64,000 nt of DNA from Toxoplasma gondii ME49 (lineage: Eukaryota; Apicomplexa; Conoidasida; Eucoccidiorida; Sarcocystidae): contig NC_031472.1 of assembly GCF_000006565.2 (NCBI RefSeq), positions 1,482,227 through 1,546,226 on the forward strand, given 5' to 3'. This document shows positions 34,501 through 46,027 of the stretch, in pieces. Position 1 is the first letter of the stretch. The number at the start of each line of letters is the position of its first letter. The notes beneath the pieces are model-generated. The model saw nothing but the letters and a program-made list of their open reading frames with translations, was not told the DNA's origin and did not search any database. The position numbers were made by a program, and so were the translations under genes.

Positions 34501-37500
34501 GCACTACATTCGTTGGCTATTCTATACTGTAAAGACCAGCGCCACATACGGGTCACACAACGTGCTGGATTCTTGGCAACACACCCGTGGGACACTACCG
34601 TTCACCACACACAGCTCACGCACAGCTCCCCACAAAAGACGAGAACACATCACCGGACTAACGTTTTGGCGTGTTTTTGCCCCCTTTTCCCCCTTCAGCG
34701 AACTGCGTATGAGGCGATAATCTTTCTGTATCAACCAGTCTGAAATTCGTTGAACCACGGCCACAACAGGTGCTGCCTCGCTTCATTTAGGTAGTGGCAC
34801 CGAGACGCATATTGACGAATCTCCTCAAATTCTGAACCATGGTAGGAAGCACAGGAGGTGTTCGACTCTCCTTTCTTGGAATACACCTTGTGGGACCGGA
34901 AGATTTACTCACGAGGCACCGCACCTCTACTAGGAGTTGAGACAAGGTGTGCTGCCAGTCGCCGCGTTTGCTATCAGTGGCGGTTCCACATGAAGCTGAA
35001 GAAACGCATTGTTCGCGCCTCTTCGCTTCCCCATAAGACAGGAAAAGTGTATGAATGGGCGAAGTGTCTCGAGAAGGCATGAAACGCGAACAATCAACAC
35101 GAGTCCAGCGATACGGCAGTTTTTTGTTGAAAGATGAGTCCCTCATCCAGCGACGTGCGACTCTGCAATGCAACGGGTGCCAGGCCCTGTTGTTGCCCAT
35201 ATTTTACCGCATTTAGGCACGACATGAGGATCGGCCAGTCACCCATATGGGCCCTTACTAAAATCAAATGCATCAATTTCGTCGCAATATTGTCTCCTTT
35301 ACCCTTTCGTCCGCATTTATTCGTGGATGGAGTATTCTTTGCTCGCGCAAGGCAGCTATCTCAGCGCCACCACTCATCGCTAGTTCTCGGTTCCTTGTAT
35401 CGCCGCATGCGCTGTCGATTGGAGGCCTCGCGCAGCAGTAAAATCGCCGACTGTAGAACGGAAGCGTCTTTAATTCTCTTTGCTTTCGTGAAGCATTCGC
35501 TGTCGGTGGATCGGGACCCGCGTCTGATGCAGATGGGCGTTCCCAGAGCAAGCATCTGGCGGTCAAGTGCCTGGCCGGTGACTCATCCGGGTGCTTGGTG
35601 TGATCCTCACACTTTACTCATGTTCACCGCCCCGCAATTTCACGGATGTCCTACAGCATTTCTTCGTCGCTCACCGCGTCTAATAAGAAGAATGAGCTGC
35701 AAAGTCTCGATTCAGCCAAGCAGGGATTAATAAATTCGCCTCCTAGGGACCGTCTTCTCCTGAACTTCTTCCAGTACACCGAGCCGCGTGGCCGTCGAAC
35801 GCCGTCGAACGCGCGTGGATTCGCCGGTGAAGAAACCCTGTGCTCACCAACTGACTTTTTGCTGTTTGAGACTGAGCGTTCAAGGTGTTGCTGCCGAAGA
35901 GGGAAGACATTTGGTTGTCTGCCTGATCTGCCGGGAGTTGCTGCACTCATTAGCAACGTGGGATGTGCCCCGCAGAGTGAGGTGGCCGGTTTTCCCCCAT
36001 CCGTTTAACTTGCTTTTGCACACCGAGTGAAACCCTTGCATTTCGCGTAAACTGCAAACTCACTTCCTTGCTTCCGTTGGCAACATAGGGATAGACCGAC
36101 GGTCTCTTGCGGGTTCTGACGGCGGGATGAACGCCTGAACTGTGTCTGAAAGAGACCAGCAGCGTTCCCTTGATTTTTTTATAAAAGCGTTGGTTGTGTC
36201 AAAAACGCTCCAGTCGGAAGGACGCTCAGATTCCCGTGTAGGAGCAAAGATCAGTATGCGCCACGCGGGAGTGTTTGCGGTTTGTGGCCGACAGAACAGA
36301 GAAGATGGCAGCAGACATGAGCAAATTTGTGTGGCGGGCCGACGGGAAACAGGATGGCTTTCTGTACACGAAAGCGGCACTAAAGGAACGGGAAAGTGGA
36401 AGCCGTTGGCGGCGAAAGCAAACTAGAAGGACTGAACCTACGCCGGCAGAAAGAAGAAAACGGACCGAAAGGCGCCATGGGGTGGGCGTGGCTTCCGCTC
36501 TCGCAGCCGAGATAAAACGGCGATGTCAGCCTGGGTTCTTCGTCCCCTGTCGATATATGCTGCCGTGCCAGCAGTATATGGACCTCTATCAGCGAAGAAG
36601 TGAAGAGGAACATCTGTGGCCTCACGCAAACACCGAAGGTTGTCAGCGTCGAAGCAGTGCAGCAGGAAAAGAATGTGGATGTAGAAGGTAAGGATGAACT
36701 CTGGTTCTTCTGCACTGCAAGTTGCAAGGGAGATTCTGTTTCAACAAGGCCTAGAGTGGCGTCCATTTCGCTGCGCCTGCTGTAGACAGTTAGGGACAGT
36801 CCTTAGGAGACGTCTCTTCCGGTGGACGATTTCATCATTGCCTTTCAAACAAACACAGCCGGCGAATGAGGAGGGAACCAGTTTCTCTATAAAAACAATA
36901 GAGTGCTGTGGAGGTCTCTGTTGTCTTGCTCGTTTACCAGTGAATTCCACAACTACTCTCACTACAACCTGCGGAGCATGTTGAAGCTGCTGTCAGTGTC
37001 TTCCTTTTTTTTGCCAGTTCTTCTTTGTGCACCATCTGTGTCATCGTCAGTTCTCTTGATCCTTTTTCAGCGGGCATCCGGATATGTGCGGCGTTTGGGA
37101 GTATGGCGACTGCTCAGTAAGTTTAAGTATATCCCACACGTGCGATTGATATGTTTCGACGTCCTGATCAAGGGATGTTTAGAACATCGCCAATGTGGAA
37201 TAACCGTACTGCTGTTTTTTAGAAATTGAAATACAACAGTTTCAGCTATCTGAAGCAATCCAGTGGGGCGGTGGTGTACAGCGGTCACCAAGAACGTGGT
37301 TGTCTGTGTCTCTTGCGAGAACGTGCTAGGGTGGATTTTGAGGTGGTTGCGAAGACAGCCGTCACATGAGGGACGTTGTTGGAGAATAGCTGTTATAATC
37401 CTGTGCTGATAAGAGCCGTTGCCTGGTGTTTCACTGTTCAACACTTTTAGATATCCGTCGATGTCCACATGGCGGCGGGGCGTCTGGAATGCTTCTTTCG

Positions 37501-37999
37501 TAGTTGGCTGTCGTGCATTTTCTCGTTGGATGACTCCTCTAACTTGTCCGAGGTCATCTTCTGCACCTGCTGGAATAACATCCCTTCTAAGGGCGTTAGG
37601 CGTCGTGTCGCACAAACTAAGAGGCGCACCTTCAACTGATTATGTACTCCGCAGCGCGCTCAGGAATATGGAATATTTGTAACCACCATGCGCTTGGCGG
37701 TGACAGTGTCATGGTGCACGCGATTTCTGGATGATCGAAGTTGGATCTCATCAGGAAAACTGTTCGCACTTGGATAAGAATGGCAACACAACCGCGTCTT
37801 GTGATTCGCTGGCGTAAACTGAATCTGGTAGTTACTTTTACCCTTTTGTGTAACGATTGCTGCTGCAAAGAGCCCTATCAACGACAATGCCTTAGTAATT
37901 CGGGTTCCTGGCTCCTGCCATTTTCATGTTCCTCAGGTGTGCGACCCGCGTTCCGCGAGATTTGGAGACGAAGACGCGGCAGTTCGGGAAGACAATCTG
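31548..37999. other. Long stretch without a supported gene (6.4 kb)
   Basis: Many short frames on both strands, none with family features and no phase-consistent series of exons that I could build. A plus-strand ATG frame at 36978-37116 encodes a hydrophobic, signal-like leader and ends at a good GTAAGT donor (37117), but its phase does not fit the acceptor before 37937. One dispersed-repeat copy lies at about 37225-37330. The 5' UTR or a first exon of the gene starting near 38000 may be here, since CCTCAG before 37937 looks like an acceptor. Confidence 0.35.
37225..37330 (+). repeat. Dispersed repeat family, copy 2
   Basis: Contains TCAGCTATCTGAAGCAATCC, GGTGGTGTACAGC, AAGAACGTGGTT and GAGAACGTGCT blocks in the same order as copies 1 and 3. 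Confidence 0.6.
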
Positions 38000-40118
38000 A
38001 TGTCGGGTCAGACTTCAGGCCGAGGCAGAGCTGAGGGTGATCAGGAGGATACGAACGGGGCCAACGTATCGAGCAGATCGAGGAGAGGGTCGGAAAGTTC
38101 TTGGTTGACATCATCACAAGGACAGGTCCATATCAATGTAGATGAACCCGCGGGAGGGAACGACGATTTGCAGGCTTCTGAGAATGACGTGCACTCTCCG
38201 GAAAACCAAGTACTGCCTTCGATCTTCGATGACGGGTCGCGATCCCCTACTCCGAGGAGTACGGGAAGACAGCGTCTGTCTGCCGTGGACAGCGTTACCT
38301 TCGGATTTTCTCCCGAGTTGCTGGACTCACCCACAGGCATCCCTAGCCGGACTGGCGAACATAGTGTCCATGGAGTATCGTAAGTTTTTTTGAGTTACCT
38401 TACAGAACCTCTGTGACGCAGAGGGACTGTGCACTAGTTGAATAACTGTACCTCCAGCTAGACAGTCCTCAAGTCATATGAGTTAACATACACAAGAGCA
38501 CGAAAGAGACTGCTGTACCTTGCAGCAACCAAAATTTTCATCCTGTTGCTAGTTCTCCAACAGCTTGCTGAACGATAGCAAATCCACGATACTTCTGAAC
38601 TATAGCTAAAAGCTGTGTTTTTACAGTACGCTTTAGATAGGCAAACTGTCCTTCGGTGTGCCGTTGTAGAACCGCTGATGGGACGCACCACCGTAGGAAC
38701 GGTAGACAGCGAACAGCAGTAGCCGGCAAGATGTCAGCTAAATGAGAACCAGCATCTCAGCAAGGTTCTTTTCCTCGGTCACGGAGCGGAAGAAAATGTC
38801 CAATCATGGATGCACTAACGACAAAATCACACATTGCTGATGTCCAACTCGTTCAAAATAACACTCGTTTCTTCCATGCTGATGGGGCTGTTCGGAGAAA
38901 GGCAAGCGGAGTAATTTATCGTGTGGGCGGTGGAGATGCAGCCCAGAACGATTTGCGCAGGCAGACGTTTTCCCACCAGGAGAGACTTAGGGACTGTCTC
39001 GCAGGCCCTTCTTGACTTGATTTCTGTTTTCCAGGTTTTTTCTAACAAAAGTACGTGCGCGTGTCTCTGTCAATGTGAGATCAGACGCTACGGCCACCTT
39101 GCTGCCATGAACAAATACATGGCCAGCATGCAGCAGACGGATTTCGACCGTTTTTTTTCACTTCTTCTCTCATGCCGGCGGTAAGTCCGGTCGTCGCGGC
39201 CCACAGCAGCCACTACAGAAGTAGTCCAGAGTGCGCCACTGCCGTAGAGCACTGTCAGATACAGGTGAGAGTTTCTTGCCTGATCGCCCTGAACACCGAA
39301 AGCGAAAGTTATGTTTCCATTTTTGCAGTCTCGAGAAGAACATTGAATCGCAGAACCTACAGCTAGAACTCTACGAGAAAGGTTACGGACGGACTGCAAT
39401 TGCAGAGATTCTTGGATCTTCTAAAGCAAGCGCAGGGACTAAGGCGAAGAGCGAGCCAGCAGGAAAAGCCGGCGCACAAGGGGGAAAGGGTAGAGTGACC
39501 GAAAGTCCATCACCGACGATAACTCCGCTCGGAAACAAGACGGCGAACATCTTTCAGAATGGTGCTCAAAAAGCAGATGCTTCATTGGCGCGCCCACTTT
39601 TGCAGACTTCTCAAGCCACACAAGAACCTGGACACCCCCCCCTCCTTAAAACTCCTCAAGGTCCTGTAGTACGGAGTGAGAAACCCATACTGAATACAAA
39701 GGTGCCGCTGACGAATACATCAGCGAAGTTACCCATAGCGAAAACAAAGGTGCCGCTGACGAATACATCAGCGAAGTTACCCATAGCGAAAACAAATGTG
39801 CCGCTGACGAATACATCAGCGAAGTTACCCATAACGAAAACAAATGTGCCGCTGACGAATACATCAGTGAAGTTACCCATAGCGAAAACAAATGTGCCGC
39901 TGACGAATACATCAGTGAAGTTACCCACACTGAAAACAAAGGTGCCGTTGACGAGTACATCAGCGAAGTCACCTGCAATGAAAACAAAGGTACCGTTGAC
40001 GAATATCTCAGCGAAGTTACCTGTGTCCGCCGCTGGCGGCACACCGGTGAAATCCGGAGTAGCCGCAAAGCCGAAGATCCCGTTGTGCAAGAAAATGGGC
40101 AAGGTGTCTGAAGGCTAA
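38000..40118 (+). CDS. Hypothetical protein with coding 48-bp minisatellite, three exons, about 456 aa
   Basis: Model: exons 38000-38379, 38980-39180 and 39329-40118. Donors are GTAAGT at 38380 and 39181; acceptors are CCACCAG before 38980 and TTTTGCAG before 39329. Both introns are phase 2, and the joined frame is uninterrupted (1371 nt). The N-terminal exon is Ser/Asp/Glu-rich with several SP sites and looks disordered. Exon 2 and the start of exon 3 give a folded-looking, Leu-rich part followed by a likely coiled coil (around LEKNIESQNLQLELYEKG). The C-terminal third consists of seven 16-residue repeats (about KVPLTNTSAKLPIAKT) and a basic tail. The start is uncertain: the frame is open back to 37937, where CCTCAG could be an acceptor, so an upstream exon may exist. 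I do not recognise the protein. The repeats have the look of a natively unfolded Lys/Thr/Pro segment. Confidence 0.62.
39696..40031 (+). repeat. Coding minisatellite, 48-bp unit, 7 copies
   Basis: Units begin at 39696, 39744, 39792, 39840, 39888, 39936 and 39984. Copies 1-5 differ by only a few bases; copies 6-7 are more diverged and the last fades out into unique sequence. The unit length is a multiple of three, so the reading frame is kept and copy-number change would only lengthen or shorten the protein by 16 residues. Confidence 0.95.
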
Positions 40119-42016
40119 TCTGAGAGGTTTCACGGTTCCCAGGAAGCGCAGTTGGTGTATTTTTTTCTCTGTTCTCCTGGTGGACAAGTTCGGTGCGCAG
40201 AAATGTCAGAGACTGAGACCAATTCGGTCGACACAGCCATAGTACAAAAGCTTTTGTTGGCCATGGCTTCCAGAAAGAGGACACCCTTAAAAACTCTTCC
40301 TTTCGGGTGCAGCAGCCGTGTGACAGGCTGAAGCTGATTCGTAGATAATAGTATCGAGAAGTGAGATTGTTCAAAAGCCGCTAGCCTGATGTGTTCAATT
40401 CAAGTGCTTAACTCGTGAGCATGAAGATGTAACGGAATCTAACGGCAGTGTAATGTGCGTGCCGACTGCGGCCTTTGATCGGTAGTAGTGCGCGAGTGCA
40501 CATGTGTCGTGGAGGGGGGGGGGTGCCGAGGCGAGTTTTGAACAGAAGCCTCTGAAGAGGGAAAGACCTTACCCCCGCGTCAGGAGAAGGGAAAGGTCGT
40601 GTTTGCGAACTCGTCGAGCGAATGCGTGTTGTGTGGTAACAGGGAATAGTGGACATGTCTCCCTGTTGTCACCGGAACTTTCCTAGCACAGACGTGTTGA
40701 GGCAGAGAGTTAGAAAGACTGGGTTACCGCGTAATCTGAGGAGAAACAACCGTCCGGGAAGGCCTCCTGCCTGCGACCGGTGTGGATGTAGGGAACTGAC
40801 ATTTCAGACACGAGCGCCGTGTATTCGGATTCACTAGCGAAGATCTGTGGTTATTTGTTCCTTTCCCTTCCACTGTTTCGGTTGACCTGGTGGTGGGTGA
40901 AATGGAACCATCCATAAAATCAGGGATTCTACTTTCGGCCATTGCCTGCTGGTATTCACGTAGCCCACTGCAGTGGCAAACGTGTCAAGCGATAAACCTC
41001 CAACAAACCCTCTGCGTTCGAGCTTGTCTGGCGGCTACATGTGTGTTTATTAACAAGGATCTGACCGCATCACGTTACCAACTGACTAGTCCCACCCCAG
41101 ATGCATCTGTGTGGGAAGGTCTCTCACGGAAGCTCGGTGAAACTGTGTGTACAGTAGATGACTTCCACACAGATCACTCAAACCTCTGACGTGCATTTCT
41201 GCGCTAGGGGCAACTGTGCTGTCCAGTGGTAGCAGATTCTTGTGCGTGTGTGGGTGAATTACACCGTGCATGATCCCCACCTACGAAAAAACATTGTGCT
41301 GATTTTCTTCCCGCACTACTTGCTGCTTGGATTGAAATTCAACGCTTTCAGCTGTCCTACACAATCCAGTGAAGTGGTGGTGTACAACAATAATAGAGAA
41401 CTTGGTCCGCTGTATCTTCCGACATCTGATCGTGCTCGATGTACCGCTCTGCTACTTTACCATCACCACACCAGCCAGTTTTTCGATCTCTGTTACAGCG
41501 AAGTTCTCTCTGCTTTTCTGTTGTGCCTGCTGCCACGCTCTGTTCTGCACCCCGCAACTTTTCCTGAACTTTCCCGCGTCCTTGTCGCACCGGCACTCCA
41601 GACATTTGACGGGACGTCTGGTAATTTCCTTGTTCCGTGGATGTGGAGCGTGAATGAAGAAAGGCTACACTGTTGCAAGTGCCGTTGTTTTTGTCAGCCA
41701 CCAGACAATGGATTGAGTATGCGTATCTGGAAAGCCGGACAGGCGGGTTCTCTAGAGTCGGTGACCACAAGGGGTTGAGCCATGACTTCAGCTCACTCTT
41801 GTTTTTTTCTGCTTTTCTCGCGGTGAACCCAAGGGAAAGCACACGTTTTGGGAACTTGGCAGGGCGGCTTCGCTCGCAGCGAAAATTGAAGAAACAAGCA
41901 CTGCCGTTGGATGACTCAGATTCATACTCCTCGCAACGAAACCAGATAGGCACTTCGGCGCGAGAACCCGTTTTTAGAAACGCATATGGCCAGCAGGACT
42001 CTCTAAAATTCCTGCA
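40119..42016. other. Intergenic stretch between convergent genes
   Basis: Lies between the 3' ends of the plus-strand gene ending at 40118 and the minus-strand proteasome gene ending at 42017. It holds a run of ten G at 40514-40523 and one dispersed-repeat copy at about 41328-41450. Frames crossing 41242-41778 overlap the repeat and show no family features. Confidence 0.45.
41328..41450 (+). repeat. Dispersed repeat family, copy 3
   Basis: The clearest copy: ATTGAAATTCAACGCTTTC, AGCTGTCCTA, CAATCCAGTG, GGTGGTGTAC, AGAACTTGGT, CTGTATCTTC and CGTGCTC in order. Confidence 0.65.
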
Positions 42017-44858
42017 TTACTCAACCTCTCCCAAGTAGTCCTTGATTTCCGCGGGGGTCAGGATGCGGAACTTGCGGTCTTCGCCTACGACACCAATTTC
42101 GATGTTGTGCTCGTTCATCGCGCCTTCGAATCCTTCCTTCAACGTCAAGATGGCCGTGTGGATGGCATCTTCCAGCTCGATGTCTGGGTTGTACCTGCAG
42201 AAAAAAGAGAAACTCGCACAAGTATTCGTCCAAGTTGACCCTCCGCCGTCTCCTTGAATTACCCGCCTTGGAGGCTGATTTGGATTGAAAGAAACCCAGC
42301 TTCTTCTGGAACGTGTCCTACACCTTCCAAGTCCCCACTTCTTCCCCAAAGGTTTGCGGAAGAACCGGAAATTGTTTGTTTGACATTTAACCTCCTTCCC
42401 ATGCTTCGGTGTGCAAACTTCATGCACGCAATTCAGTCAATTTGTAGAAGGCTAGACATTCTGTACCAGCCAATCTGAAACCGTGTCGCTTCTCTGCTGT
42501 CCATTTGCATGTAGAGGCCGTTCTGCCCACTCACCGCTTTTCCAGAAAGGTCTTGGCGTTTTGCATGTCACGGCCAATTGCAGAAGCCTTCCAGCCGAAA
42601 TATGCACCGCTCGGATCCACCTGGTACAACTGAGGGCCGTACTCGTCGTATCTAAAAAATCCGAGAAGCAAGAGTGATTCCCAGTTTTTAAAAGTGTATG
42701 TATTCGCGTGTGCATCGCTGCAGACAATGCCATTAATCCCCTTGCACCAACTGTGCAGAAGTGTGTAAAACAGACGCGCGGCCGGGGAGAAGCGCCAGAT
42801 ATCTGGAAGTTTCTTTAGAGCATCCAGAACTGCTGCTGTGTCTCTGAGAGATTCCCTGCCTCAGAAAAGTGATCTAGAACACACACACGACGGAGTCAGC
42901 GTTCCTATATAGCAGGCATGTGCAACGCGGCTGTTCCGGCGAGAGACTTTTCTCAACTCTGCGCCAACTTTCACGAACCCTTTTTCGCCCACAAGTCACG
43001 CCGGCTACCAGAAAACAAACGACAAATCTGCTCTTCCACATTTGAGGGAAGAAGCTCTTAAATACGTGTCATCGCTGCATGCACACTCTCTTCTTCCCCT
43101 AGTCTCGTCTTGAGGCCTTTCGGGATAGTCTCTAAATTAAAAGGGGAACACTCCAGGCCACAAACTAAGGCCAGAACAGACGAGAATGACGGCCGCCACG
43201 CTACGTTGGTCGAGTGCGAGACTCCGTGCATAGTTGAAAAACGGAAAAACATCTCTGCGTACCCACACATCCTGGTCCCGAGAGCCTCCACGCACAGCGA
43301 GCTATCTCTTGTTTGAAAGGAAGTTGCTACGACCCCAGGTTAGTTCAACGACTCAGCGTTTTCCCCGAAAGTTGCGGCACTCATTCCACAAGATGCATGC
43401 GCCTACCCAGCAACAAGGAGAGACAGACCAAAAGGTCGAACACCTCCGGACTGCGTGTACTCCTGCATCACAGCCGCTACATCTTGAACCAGCTGGCTAA
43501 CGGAAATGGGAGAGTTGTAGAACAAGTTGTACGCAGCAGCCTGGAGAGAAAGCAAAAGAGGAGCACAGCAGCCATCGCGAAAGAAGGCCAAACATGACAA
43601 GCACGGTGCCCAGCGGAAGCGACGCTTCCGCGTTCCCCGGGTAATCCTTTTCCTCCTTAGGTAAGAAGCGATTCACTTGAGCGTGGAGACTCGGCAGCGA
43701 TTCTCTGGAAGAGACGAACTCGCACCCTTCTTGGCGTCGCTCTCCCGCGTCGCTGCTCCAGATGTATGAAATGCCTTTTCAGAGATGCTGCACACGACTG
43801 AGGAAACAGCTAAATCGCGTCTCTTTCAACATCTGCTGGAGGCCAGGGCACAGAGACGACGCTCTAGGATGCGAGCAGCAGCCCCGAGACAGCTGAAGTG
43901 CACCGGAGAGGTTTCAGGCTGCCGCGATTCGTTCCTGTCAGAGAAACTAGAAACGAAATCGAGGAAAAAGATAGACAGGCGACATGTCTCTTCCGAGACA
44001 TGCGCCGCCATAAGGAAGGACTGACCCCAGTAAAAGGAGTTCAGAAACCTAGGGATCCCAGTTTTTTGCGCCACATGCTCACTGTTCAACTATAGACTGA
44101 ACACCACTATAATTCACAAACCCAACATAACGGCAATGAAAGGCGCGCCAGGCTTCCGATCTGGTGTGTACCCACTTGTGTACCTTCAGTTCCTTGCTGG
44201 GCACTGCATGTCCGATGCAGACTCCGTGAACATCACTGCGAGCCGATACACGCTAAATACGCCCCCAGACACCAATGGAAGTGAAGAGATACCACTAGCG
44301 GTGAAACGAATTTGACAGAACAACCTGGGAGACTGAGTTCTATGAAAGTGAAGAGCTTTCACTGAGCATTTGAATCATGGCCGGCTCCGACTCGCGGGCA
44401 GTCCAACTGTCTGCACACAAAAACACCCCTCTGCAGGGGTGGCAAAAGCTGCACAAGAACGGCGTCGTTCCTACCTAGATGTTCAGAAACACAGAAGTCG
44501 TAGTAAAAGGAAGAATCTGTTGTGGTATCCTGAGGAGCCCGATCGCGCTCCGGTTATTTCACCAAACTTTTCTTACCTCTTTTCTGCCCTTTTTCATGAC
44601 GACACGATAGTCCGCAGGCATCCCGGCGCAAACGCAGCCGATGTTCGGGGTGAAGTGTTCGACTTTCCGAACAGAAGACTCTTCGATGAGGGGCGTTGTC
44701 AGCTTTTTCTCTGCGGCAATCACCACTCCATTCTTGGCTTTGATTCCCAACGCTGGAGCGCCTTGCTGCACGCGGTTCAGAGCGTACTCGATTTGCACCA
44801 ACTTTCCGCTGGGAGAGAAAGTGGTAAGGCTGAAGCTGTACTCGCCGTCTCCTGCCAT
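42017..44858 (-). CDS. PSMA2: 20S proteasome subunit alpha type-2
   Basis: Non-catalytic alpha-ring subunit of the 20S proteasome, in cytosol and nucleus. Four exons in transcript order: 44858-44577, 43540-43407, 42651-42535 and 42194-42017. Donors are GTAAG, GTAGGC and GTGAGT; acceptors are CTCCAG, TTTAG and CTGCAG. Phases 0, 2 and 2 agree at every junction, giving 236 residues against about 234 in the human protein. The N-terminus [20 protein letters not shown] is the alpha-subunit gate signature. GVVIAAEKK, a [13 protein letters not shown] motif, [11 protein letters not shown] and a C-terminal [19 protein letters not shown] all fit alpha-2 specifically rather than other alpha subunits. The start ATG sits in CGCCATGGC. 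The gene is divergent from the TMEM234-like gene, with about 1.2 kb between the two starts. Introns are 279-1036 bp. Confidence 0.97.
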
Positions 44859-46027
44859 GGCGTCTGCGAACTTGGAAACGAGGGAAGAGAGCTTGGAAAC
44901 GGGGGATGTCTCTTCCGCCAGGGACTGTATCCTCGTGGAGTCGTCTCCACGCTAAAGAGTGAAACAAAACGGGGGAACCCGAGGAAAAAAGAACAAGTGG
45001 CCAGTCGACGAGTTAAGATGTTGGGGGGAGTACAAGAGACACAAGACGCTACACACACATGGAGGGACGCGTGACACACGCGGTCAAACGCGAGAAACGG
45101 GCAAAGGAGCGGTAACTTCTTTCGGTTTGGCTGAGAGAGAAGAAACGTGGCGAAGAAAGTCGAAGAACTGCCGCGTAGAAGTCCACCAATTGCCACGGGA
45201 GCGCTGCCAATTACACAAACGAGAAGGCGGAGAAGGGCAGCGACGACTCTGTGGCTGCAGGACAAAGACGTCTGAACTCGCGGGACTTTCCTCCGCTGTC
45301 CCGGGAAAAGGAATGTTCGAAGCGGGAGACAACGAAGCAGGAAGAAGTGGAACGAAGACACGCGACAAAAACGCGCGAGCTTTCCACCGGAACCGCTGGC
45401 GTCGGAGAAACTGGAGAAGGAGGACCGGGGTGTGAGTTGGTTTTTCAGAGTGGTGCATGCAAAAATCGCCTGCCCTGAAGAGGGCAACAGGGGAAATTCG
45501 CGAGCATCTCACCCGTTGGGAAACAAATAACCCGAGAAACTTGTCAGCACTTTCCTTCCTCGCTCGCGTCTGAATCCTCACGAAAGGTGGCCGTTAAACA
45601 TGGTTGAGAAAACGGCCGTCTCGGCTGCTGTCAGGAAATGCTCAGCTGCTCAATGTGCCGGCACGGAAGGGTTCTCTCGCTGCTCGTGCTTTTAAGTACA
45701 GCCCAGACAGAAAAATGCACGTGAAGAACAGCTTATATAGGCTCTGAAGGAACTCTGGGATCTGTGGTGGAGGATGTTTGCCCCGATTTTTCACCTCTTT
45801 GCGACTTGATGTCGATATTACGGTTTAGGGGTAACAGCTCTGACACGATTGCAAGACACAAACAGCCACGTGAATGGTTTTTTCTCGGTGTTTTTGTCGC
45901 TGGACTCTCTCTGCGTCGACGGTGTGACATGAAGAAGGGCGTCCTTCAGGAAAAGCCTTCGAGTTTTATTAGGTCACGCCTCCTGGACAAGACCTTTCCA
46001 GAAGACAACACGCGCCCACGAGGAAGT
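44859..46027. promoter_or_regulatory. Divergent intergenic region between proteasome alpha-2 and TMEM234-like genes
   Basis: Start codons of the two divergent genes are 1.17 kb apart, so both 5' UTRs and promoters should be here. A purine-rich tract on the plus strand (about 44960-45480) reads as pyrimidine-rich on the proteasome coding strand, as expected of a coccidian 5' UTR. Frames in this tract on both strands have no family features. No TATA-like element was identified. Confidence 0.4.

Noticed and set aside
36978..37116. Hydrophobic, signal-peptide-like ATG frame ending at a GTAAGT donor, as first exon of the repeat-protein gene
   Set aside because: It ends in phase 1. Joined to the CCTCAG acceptor before 37937 it leads to a stop (AGC TGA) soon after, in a different frame from the repeat-protein exon.
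39646..40374. Long minus-strand frame over the minisatellite
   Set aside because: It is the antisense shadow of a repeat whose length is a multiple of three; the plus-strand frame has consistent exon phases.
40514..40523. Run of ten G as a G-quadruplex
   Set aside because: A single G run without further neighbouring runs; more likely a homopolymer tract prone to sequencing error.
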